Of a stretch of DNA of 64,000 bases, positions 26,843-35,800 are shown in pieces (position 1 is the stretch's first letter; every line of letters starts with the position of its first letter). A program made the position numbers and the translations under genes. The notes beneath the pieces were generated by a model, which was given only the letters and a program-made list of their open reading frames with translations, was not told the DNA's origin and did no database searches. The stretch is from CAYVQU01 sp964453155 (GTDB lineage Bacteria > Chloroflexota > Anaerolineae > Anaerolineales > UBA11858): contig CAYVQU010000007.1 of assembly GCA_964453155.1 (NCBI GenBank), positions 4,429-68,428 of the forward strand, read 5' to 3'.

Positions 26843-26876
26843 AAAAATGGCCCGGAGAGCATCCGGGCCATTTTTT
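26842..26876. terminator. Strong bidirectional intrinsic terminator
   Basis: A perfect 15-base stem (AAAAAATGGCCCGGA / TCCGGGCCATTTTTT) with a five-base loop and flanking A and T runs. It lies exactly between the plus-strand regulator and the convergent minus-strand transporter, and serves both. Confidence 0.92.
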
Positions 26877-26878
26877 AT

Positions 26879-27826
26879 TTAATCTCTTGGCTGCCAGGGG
26901 AGGTCGCTGGGAATTGTGGGGTGACTGAGCCAACTTAACCAGCCGCCGGGGTTGCTTTTTACCGGGCGAGTTTTTTCCATCCCCACCAGGATCATCGTGA
27001 TACTCAATAGGCCGGCCCCAATCCATTGGGTCAAGGTCAGGCGTTCTCCTAACCATATTTGGGACATTGCCATGGCAACCAACAATTCACTCAATCCTAA
27101 AAATGCAGTTTGCATTCCCCCGATATTTTTGACACCCATAAATAATGTCAGCCGAGATAAGAAGGTAACTATGGTTAAACCCAACAACGGCCACCACCCT
27201 TCTATCGAAGTAAACAACCCGGTGGTATCTCCAAAAAACAGGACTGGAACCGTAATGGCACTCATGGCCAATAAGGTATAAAGTGTCACTGTGGGCGGGG
27301 GCATATCGAATAATACCCGTTGGTTGATCGGCAGATGTAAGGCATACAGCGCCGACCCAATCAGCATCTGAATCACCCCCACAATATCGATGGATTGATC
27401 ACTCGTTTGAACCAATAAAACCACCGCCGGAAGAGCTAATCCAATTCGCAGAATTGTTAACCGACTAGGGGGTTGGCCATCTAAAAATAACCACAAAACC
27501 AAAAACAAGGGATACAACGAATACAGTAATTGGCCGACTCCGGCTCCAATGCGGCCTAATGCGCTGTAATAAAACAAAGACCCGAGTCCATTGATCCAAC
27601 CTGCCAAAAGGCAGCCTAATAGTCCTGCCGGGTAGATAAATAAAAATTGCCGCTTAAATATACTGATGATGATCAAAAGCAAGGTGGCGGCCAATAATGT
27701 CCGAATGGCGACGACTGCCAGGGGAGGCATCCCAAACATCATAGCTCGTTTCCCAAAAACAGGTGCCATCCCTAAAAATAACGCGGATGACAGTGCGGCG
27801 GAGATCCCTCGGAGGCGTGAATTCAT
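26879..27826 (-). CDS. EamA/DMT-family transporter
   Basis: 315 residues with ten hydrophobic helices in two EamA repeats (first near 10-140, second near 155-290). SLFYYSALGRIGAGVGQLLY and MGVKNIGGMQTAFLGLSELL are the typical end-of-repeat helices. Substrate unknown. It is not closely similar to the DMT protein at 15150. No Shine-Dalgarno precedes ATG 27826. A TATAAA (minus strand, 27845-27840) would start transcription only a few bases ahead of the codon, so the message may be nearly leaderless. A C-terminal 25-residue polar tail follows the last helix. Confidence 0.82.
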   Translation of the reverse strand: MNSRLRGISAALSSALFLGMAPVFGKRAMMFGMPPLAVVAIRTLLAATLLLIIISIFKRQFLFIYPAGLLGCLLAGWINGLGSLFYYSALGRIGAGVGQLLYSLYPLFLVLWLFLDGQPPSRLTILRIGLALPAVVLLVQTSDQSIDIVGVIQMLIGSALYALHLPINQRVLFDMPPPTVTLYTLLAMSAITVPVLFFGDTTGLFTSIEGWWPLLGLTIVTFLSRLTLFMGVKNIGGMQTAFLGLSELLVAMAMSQIWLGERLTLTQWIGAGLLSITMILVGMEKTRPVKSNPGGWLSWLSHPTIPSDLPWQPRD

Positions 27827-27910
27827 ATGATTACGAGCCTTTATACTTTATTGGCACAAGTTTTGTTTGATTTGTTCCTACGCAATTTAAGGAACAATTT
27901 CTGGATATTA

Positions 27911-28018
27911 AGCAGTTTTCGGGAAGCAACTTGAAACAGAATACCCGATCAAACCGAAAACTGCTCAGGTGTGACGGTAAATCTTGCTGATTTTATTTTC
28001 AGCGCCAAACCGTCACAC
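27911..28018. repeat. Two consecutive perfect inverted repeats downstream of the fusion gene
   Basis: AGCAGTTTTCGG (27911-27922) pairs with CCGAAAACTGCT (27954-27965), 12 bases. GTGTGACGGT (27969-27978) pairs with ACCGTCACAC (28009-28018), 10 bases, with an inner GCTGA/TCAGC pair. They directly follow the stop of the minus-strand gene at 28021 and precede the transporter, so they probably terminate or attenuate transcription. No U-tract is present. The 27827-28020 gap holds no gene. Confidence 0.55.
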
Positions 28019-28020
28019 AC

Positions 28021-29703
28021 TTACTTCAACAGCGTATCCACTTCTTCTAGCAATTCATCATTTAAGAACTCCCCTTTTTGCATCAAAGCGTGAATCCGGC
28101 CTTTCAGACGACCTTTTTCATCCTCGGTAAGCTCTTGGGCCGTAACCACAATCACGGATATTGATGCGGTCTGTTCATCAGCCTTTAATGCTTCGATAAC
28201 GCCGAAGCCATCCATTTCGGGCATCATGAGGTCGAGAATCATCACATCGGGGAAGGCAGTTTGAGCTAATTCAACTGCTTCAATCCCATTTTCGGCTTCA
28301 TACAAAGTGTACTCGCCCTGTGATTGCAGGATTCGGCGGATCAAACGACGCGCATCAGGGTTATCATCTACGATGGCTACGCTGGAATAGCGGTCGGGCG
28401 TGATCCGACTTAAGGCCGATAGCAGCCCCTCTTCGGGTTTTTCTTCCATCGTTTTGGATGAAATGATCATATTCTTGGCCCAACCCTCCCCTAAGATCAT
28501 TTTCTCAACTGGTAGGGTATGCCCCGTTAAATTTACCACAATTACATCATCGGGTTTGACCTGCCCATTACGAACCAGCTTGATTAGACCAGCAAAAGCA
28601 ACCGCCGAAGCGGGTTCCATGGAAAGACCTTCCATTTTGGCTAGAACATGGATCGCCCGAAATGCAGCTTCATCCGATACGCTCTCAAAAGTGCCTCCCC
28701 CGCCTTTTAGCATCCGGTCTCGCAAAACAGTGTACGTCCGACCTGGATCGCCGGTTGCGAGAGTAGCAATATTGGTACGCGGAGATTGGACCGGAACTGC
28801 CTCTGCAAGATCATTCTTCCAGGCATGAACCATTGGCTCACAGCCCTCTGATTGAATGGCTGCCACGGCCGGAATTCGGTCAGAGATACCCATCGCTTGG
28901 AGTTCTTCAAACCCCTTGAGTACGCCTACGGGGCCCATCCCGCCGCTGACGGCCTGGATGTAGAGGTCAGGTACTCGCCAGGGGGGGGCATTTTCTCCCT
29001 CGGGCGGTCCGAGGGCTTGGGTGATTTGTTCACTGATTTCAAACGCAATGGTTTTCATGGCTTCTAAGGCCGGAATTGAGCGGACGCCCCGATCTAGATA
29101 AGAACCTTTTTGGCGTTGATTGGCGTATTCCACCGCGACTTTTTTGGCATGATCATACGAGGCGGTAACTTTGATTACCTGGGTCCCATAAATTGCGACT
29201 TCGCGCATTTTTTCTGCGGGTACTAGGCTGGTCAGAAATGCCCATAATTTGATTCCAGCTCGAGATGTATACGCCGAATATGAAATCGCAACATTCCCCG
29301 TCGAGGCTAATACGGTCTCTGTGACTCCAGCCTCTTTCAAAGATGTGACAGTAATTGCTGCTTGCCGATCTTTGAATGAGCCAGTTGGATTTTGACGTTC
29401 ATCTTTGATATACAGGTTTTTCAACCCCAGCATCATCCCTAGATTGGTTGCTTTTATGAGAGGTGTACCGCCCTCAAACATACTAATTGGGGGGTGGGGA
29501 CCGGTGACGGGCAGTAATTCAAAAAAACGCCAGATATCAAATGGGCGGGAGGGAATACGTTCTAGAATCGATTTACCAATTTCTTCGTAATTGTAACGAG
29601 CTTCGCGCCACCCACTGCCACACTGGGTACAGGTGGTTACTTTGGGCGTATATGGATCTTGATTGCCACAATCTAAACATTCGGCAACTAAATGTGAATA
29701 CAA
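28021..29703 (-). CDS. Threonine synthase-like PLP enzyme fused to a response-regulator receiver
   Basis: About 560 residues. The start chosen is TTG 29703, five bases after GGAGG. A TTG at 29715 is in frame but lies ahead of that site. The N-terminus has a CxxC...CxxC zinc ribbon (ECLDCG, CTQCG). The fold-type II catalytic domain has the PLP lysine in NPTGSFKDRQA (about 111), the phosphate-binding ASTGNVAISYSAYT loop and GGMGPVG. After VNLTGHTLPVEKMIL (end of the usual enzyme) and a short linker, a complete REC domain occupies the last ~121 residues: SVAIVDDNPDARR, the Asp of MILDLMMPEMDG (about 491), VTAQEL and a Lys in MQKGEF. There is no frameshift: domain order and reading frame are continuous. 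The enzyme would convert O-phosphohomoserine to threonine; another PLP lyase activity is possible. Confidence 0.85.
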   Translation of the reverse strand: MYSHLVAECLDCGNQDPYTPKVTTCTQCGSGWREARYNYEEIGKSILERIPSRPFDIWRFFELLPVTGPHPPISMFEGGTPLIKATNLGMMLGLKNLYIKDERQNPTGSFKDRQAAITVTSLKEAGVTETVLASTGNVAISYSAYTSRAGIKLWAFLTSLVPAEKMREVAIYGTQVIKVTASYDHAKKVAVEYANQRQKGSYLDRGVRSIPALEAMKTIAFEISEQITQALGPPEGENAPPWRVPDLYIQAVSGGMGPVGVLKGFEELQAMGISDRIPAVAAIQSEGCEPMVHAWKNDLAEAVPVQSPRTNIATLATGDPGRTYTVLRDRMLKGGGGTFESVSDEAAFRAIHVLAKMEGLSMEPASAVAFAGLIKLVRNGQVKPDDVIVVNLTGHTLPVEKMILGEGWAKNMIISSKTMEEKPEEGLLSALSRITPDRYSSVAIVDDNPDARRLIRRILQSQGEYTLYEAENGIEAVELAQTAFPDVMILDLMMPEMDGFGVIEALKADEQTASISVIVVTAQELTEDEKGRLKGRIHALMQKGEFLNDELLEEVDTLLK

Positions 29704-29762
29704 AATGGCCTCCAATAAGAAGTGTTATACCGATAAACTTGGCTAATTTTACACCAACTACA

Positions 29763-29806
29763 GAGAACGCAGGGTTGTAGGAATTCGATTATTACCCTGC
29801 GTTCTC
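29763..29806 (-). terminator. Perfect 13-bp inverted repeat after the giant kinase gene
   Basis: GAGAACGCAGGGT (29763-29775) and ACCCTGCGTTCTC (29794-29806) with an 18-base loop, 41 bases downstream of the minus-strand stop at 29848. It is probably a terminator or 3'-end stabiliser for the long transcript. It lacks a U-tract, so some read-through into the threonine synthase-REC gene is plausible. Confidence 0.5.
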
Positions 29807-29847
29807 GATGTTCTAAAAACTGACCGTTTTGTTGCGATCACCTCACC

Positions 29848-32800
29848 TTATTGGTATTCCTTGATCCGATTCAAAGATGCAACGAAATCATCGCCCAAAA
29901 TTGGTTTCACCAAATAATCGGTGGCTCCGAGATCAAAACCCTTATCGATGTCCTCTAGAATGCTGCAGATGATCACCGGGATATTTCGGGTTTGCGGGTC
30001 AGCTTGAAGCTCTTCCAGTAGTTGCCAACCATCATGATCTGGGAGCATAATGTCGAGGGTGATTGCAAAGGGCTGAATTTGACGAGCGAACTCCATCGTT
30101 TTGCTTGGATCGGTAAGGGGTACGATATCGTACTCAGAACCACTCAAATACCGTTCGTAGAGATGAATGACCTGCATATCGTCGTCGATAGCCAGCACAG
30201 TGTTGCCGCCATCGACATCGGGAGGCAGAAGGGCTCGATCATCCAAGGGGAGCGTGAAGAAGAAATCACTCCCTTTGCCTTCTTCACTCACTAAACCAAT
30301 TTCACCGCCATGTAATTCAACCAATAGGCTCGTAATAGAGAGACCCAACCCAGTCCCACCAGTTGCCCGGGTGGGTGAACCATCAACCTGAACGAATGGT
30401 TCGAAGAGTTTATCTTGATCTGCCGCCCCGATACCCAGCCCGGTATCTTTCACACTTATGTAAAGTTCGGGCAGACCACTTTCATTGGTTTGCTGCCGGG
30501 CTGTCATTGTGATGCTGCCTTCGTCCGTAAATTTGGCGGCATTTGAAATCAGGTTGAGTAATATCTGACGAACTCTGGTTGAGTCAGCATTGACTATGGG
30601 TAGGTCCTCCTCGATAGCCGCTATGAGTTCGACGGGTTTATCCTTGATCAAGCCGCGCGCCGTAGACATTACGCTATTGATAATATCGGTAACGATTACA
30701 TCTTCGAAGGCCAATTCCATCTTCCCGGCATCGATCTTGGAGATATCCAAAATGTCGTTAATCATTTTGAGCAGGTGCTGGCCAGCGTTATAAATCGCTC
30801 CCAGGTCTTGCTGCTGGAGGTCCGTCACTGGGCCGTCGATGCCTTTCATGATCACGCGCGAGAACCCAATGATGGAGTTCAGCGGAGTCCGCAGCTCATG
30901 GGACATGTTCGCCAGGAACTGGGATTTGAGTTGATCGAGCTCACGCAACTGCTCTGCGGTTTCAAATTGTTCCTCGTAAAGTCGGGCATTTTCGAGTGAG
31001 ATGGCGGCTTGATTAGCCAGGGTCATCAACAGATTGATTTCATCGTCTGAAAATGAATATTCATTGTGCCTGGTTTCGATTTCGATAACACCGATGGTTT
31101 GACCTTTGACTGCTAACGGCAAAACCACCATCGTACCCACCTTATTCTCTGTCATGTAGGCAATTTCGGCCGGGTCTGCATCCTCGTCACCGATGTTCAC
31201 CACCAAAACTTCCTGTGTTTCTAATACTTTAGCTGTTGCTGGATATTCTGATAACGCAAAGTTCCAAATGCTAGGGTCATCATCCAGTCCTTGATGACCT
31301 TCAGTAAGGCCTAAACTGGAAATTGTAATCATCGAGTTTGGATCGATGGAATCTAGTAAGGCGATTGAACAACTCGCTTCATCCGGAATTAGATTAGCAA
31401 TTTGCAGAGAGATAACATTCGCTACCTCCCGGGTTTCCAAAGGTGCCCTGGAGAGGTTCTGACTGGCATCGGATAGAGTGGTTAAGTCCTGAACGCGTCG
31501 TTCGGTTTCCGCAATCGCCTCCTGAACGGCTTGATAGGCCCGGGCATTGGCGATTGCGACCGAAATCTGATCAGCCAGGGTTTGGAGCACGGTAATATCA
31601 TCATCTTGGAAAGTATCGATTTCAGTAGCTTGAACATCCAAAGCCCCAATAACGCGATTACCAATTTTTAGCGGGATCGCTAATTCGGCCGCAGTATCTG
31701 GTAAGAGTGGATGAGGTTGGTGGGTTTTATCCTGACTGACATCGTTAATGACCAGGTATTCGCCACTGGCTGTCACTGCCCCGATTATTGATTTAGACCC
31801 CACAGCTAGGCCATGGCCGGTTTCCATCATTTGTACCCCGGCTTCTCCGGTAGCTGCTTGGATCACTGCATTTTGACCAGTCTCATCCAGTAAGAAAATT
31901 GATGAGTGGTAAAAATCAAACCGGTCTCTGACGGAATTTACACTACGGATAAGGAGTTCTTCCTGTGAAAGGGTGGCAGATGTATCCCGGGCAATTTCGG
32001 CTGCAGTTTCCAATTGACCGGCTTTGCGGATACTGTCTTCCAATGACCGGATGTTTTGGATTGCCACTGCTGCCTGTCCGACCAGACTCATCATTTGGCG
32101 AATGTCGTTTTCGGCGAAATCTTGTTTTATCTCGTAAATTGCGATGATATGACCAAACCATTGCCCACCGGCAACCAGAGGGGCAAAGACCAGGCTATCG
32201 GCCTGGTAATGGTCCACATAGACCTGACGTCCAACCTCGTCTAATCTTGGATCATTGGCAATATCGGTGATAATGACTGCCTCGCCGGGGTTGAGTAAGT
32301 CTTCGGCCGTTGACCAAGCACTGAGCGGGTATCTTTGGTTTTTTTCCCGAGGACCTTCGGTTAATTTATTCCAGCGCGCAATCGGTATTAGCCATTCCGG
32401 TTGGGTATCTGTATCCCAGACTTGATCAAATAGACTGACTGAAACACTTACCACCCCTTCTCCTAATATGGAATGATTCCGTAAAACGGAAAGGATTTCA
32501 GCATAAGACTGCACCGTATTCAACTCAGAACTAGCCTGATAAAGGGCTGCCATTTCGTTTAGGGCCGTTTCAACTTGATCAAATAGCCGAGAGTTCTGAA
32601 TTGCGATGGCGGCCTGATTGGCAAGAGTCGTAGCCATGCGGATGTCTTCGTTAGCAAATGTTCCCTTAGGGGTTTGGCGATTCAAAGAGATAACCCCAAT
32701 TACTCCCTCTGGCCCTACCATGGGGACGGTTGCGTTAGCTGCGATGCCGGCGGCCTTAAAATTCTCGCGGGCGTGTTCTTGCAACCGGGGATCATCGGCG

Positions 32801-35800
32801 AAGATGTTCGACGGTTGACGGGTACGAATAACTTGCTGTGTCAGAGGATAGCTTTCAAGCGGGATGCTCTCACCGATCGTTGACTCACCGGCAGTAAGTT
32901 CGGGGTATGAACCCGACCGGATCATGTTTTCGCCTTGGAGCATGAACAAACTGACCGAGTCAGCTTCAGCAGCTTGGGCCACACTATTGATGAGGGTTTT
33001 GCTGACATCTTCAAAACTCAGCGATTCACTCAATTCAGAGGTTGTCGATTGAATGATTTGCAGGTCTTCGAGTTGTTGCTGGGTTTGGGAGAATAAGCGG
33101 GAGTTCTCGATGGCGGAAGCTGCTTGACCGATAATTGTTTCAGCCAATCGTATCTCTTCTTCAGTGAATCGGCGACCAGCCTCGAGAATATCGAGGCCCA
33201 CGGTGCCGATCACGCGACCAGCACTGATCAATGGCATTATTGCCAGGGACACAACTCCATGAGATTTCATCACTTCATGGATCGGTGCCGTGATGGGATC
33301 ATTTTGGGCGTCATCGACAACCAGGGATTGCCCAGTTTCAATTACTTTTTGCGAAGATAGATTGCCTTCCACGGGTAGCTCAACGCCTACCGCTGAGGGG
33401 CGTTCTGGATTGGGTGAATATGCCGCGATAATTGTGAAAGTGGTCCGGGCGTTATTAAGCAAGGCAATGCCCGTTTGAATATTCAAGGCCCGGCCTAATT
33501 CCGAAGCCACAATATCCAAACTTACTGACAGGTCCAAAGAACTGGCCACTTGTGAAACGATGTTGTTAATCAAGGCTAATTCTTCACTGCGTTGTTGGGT
33601 CTGGTCGAAGAACTCGACGTTCTGCAGCGAGATCGCAGTTTGACTGGCGATAGAGGCCAGAAGATCCCTTTGACGGGTGTCATAAAGGCGGGGCGTAGTA
33701 ACACTTTGAACCGTAATAACGCCAACAACCTTTTCACCAACCAACATAGGAACCCCCAACCAACAGAGTGGCGGTCCACTGTCGCCCAGCGGTACAAATT
33801 CAGCCCCCAAATTTTCCATGTGGGTAAGGACATCATCTTCGAGCAATAAGGCTTCACCATTCTTGAGAATATATCCGGTTAAGCCCTTTCCTGCTGGTTG
33901 GGTAAAAGTTTCGGCGGGTTCACCGTTAAAAACGTTGAACTCGACAGAAATTTCGGTCTGTTCATCATCAAAAGTTGCAATGAAAAAATTAGTTGTATCG
34001 AGTAATTGGGAGGTGTACCGATAGACAGTTTCAAAAACTTGTTCCCGTTCCAAAATTGTGGTCAATTCCCGTCCCATATCATTGAGAATTGAAAGATCAT
34101 CGGTTTGTTTTTGAGTCGCCTGGAATAAACGGGCGGTCTGGATCGCGATCGCCGATTGGCGGGCAATTGAGATTAATAAATCTTGATGATGTTCGTTGAA
34201 AACATGGGGCGTATCCGCATTTTGAGTGGCGATGACACCCAAAACATCATCACCAATAATCAAAGGTACCCCCAACCAAGATTGAGCTGGGGCACCGATA
34301 ATAATTTTTTCAAGACCTAATTCTTTGATAACCTCTTCAATATTTTCTGAGATGAGCAGTGGTTTTTTCGTATCGATTACGTGTTGGGTTAATCCCCGCC
34401 GTTTTTTCATGGTGGGGATATTGGATAATTCACCTTGTTCATAAACTAAGGGGAAGGAGACAGTATCATTTCGTTGGTTATAAAGCGAAATAAAGAAATA
34501 AGTCGTATCCATCAACCGAGATGAGTACTCGTGGATGGTGCCCATGATTTCATCCAAATCGAACAGTGTGCTGAGCACGCGACTCATCTCATTGAGAACG
34601 GCCAATTCTGCAGCCTGATCTTGGGTTTGCTCAAAGAGGTTGGCATTTTCAATTGCGACCCCAATTTGCTGACCAACTGCCGAAAGCAGCGAGATATCGT
34701 TGCTTTCGGGCGACAATTTCTGGGTTGAAAATGTACACAACGTCCCTAGAATCTCCCCTTTGGCTTCGAGCGGTACCCCCTGATAGGATTGATACCCTAA
34801 GTTTATGGGGCCAGAGACTTCTATATCTGTAATTTTTGACAGATCATCGAAGTAAATCGGTTCTTTCCCCAGGTAAACCATTTCACATAAAGAACCTTCA
34901 AGTCCGTTTTCTTGAATACTCAATAACATCGCTTCCGGTAATTCATGTGCCAGGAGATCAAGTTTTCCGGTATATGCATTTGCGATTGTAATGAGCCCGA
35001 TTTCTGAATCGATCGTATTGAGTACCAGGTCCAATACTTCCTTTAGGGTCGTTTGTAATTCGAGAGAACTACTCGCCACATTAGTGATGCTCAATAGTGA
35101 TTCGGTTTCTGATAAAGCCTCTTGAACTTGGTCAAGAAGCCGGCGGTTTTCTAGGTTGGAACCTATAACGGCAACCAATTGTTGTAGTAGATTTTCATCG
35201 CGGGATCCATACGCATTGGGTTTCAGACTACCAATATTCAGAGTCCCCACAATTTGGGTACCAAAGGCGACCGGCGCGACCATGAACGATCTCACCGCGC
35301 CTAAGGCTTCTTGGTTCGTATCAGGAACAACAATTGTTCTGTTTTGTTGGACCACGCTTTCCAGGGTTGAATCGGCCAGTGGAACGATATCACCAATGAC
35401 GGTTGTGCCGGTTTCCCCCCGGATTGCAACCACTTCAATGGCATCTTGAGTGGGCACCAACATCGCCAAGGTTATCCGATCGGCAGTGAAAATTTGCTCA
35501 GATTTTGTGGTAATAAAGTTGTACGCCTCAGGAAAACTTTCAGCCCGGCTAAGTTCTTCACTGAGGTCGTTCAAGAGGGCCAGCCGGCGCACCAATTCTT
35601 CTGTTTCAGAAAGTGCGGCCTGGGTTTGTGAAAACAGATTCGAGTTTTGAATGGCGATCGCACTTTGGCTGGCGATGGCCACTAATAATTCCAGGTCCTG
35701 ATCTGAAAAATGATGTGAGGCTTTGTTTTGGACACAAATAATACCTAAAGCCCGGTCTCCAATTGCCAGGGGAACGCCCAACCAACTTTGGGACATTTCA

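Noticed and set aside
28021..29703. Receiver domain as an artefact of two genes joined by a missed stop
   Set aside because: The frame is continuous, there is no internal start with a ribosome site ahead of the REC domain, and the linker is in frame.
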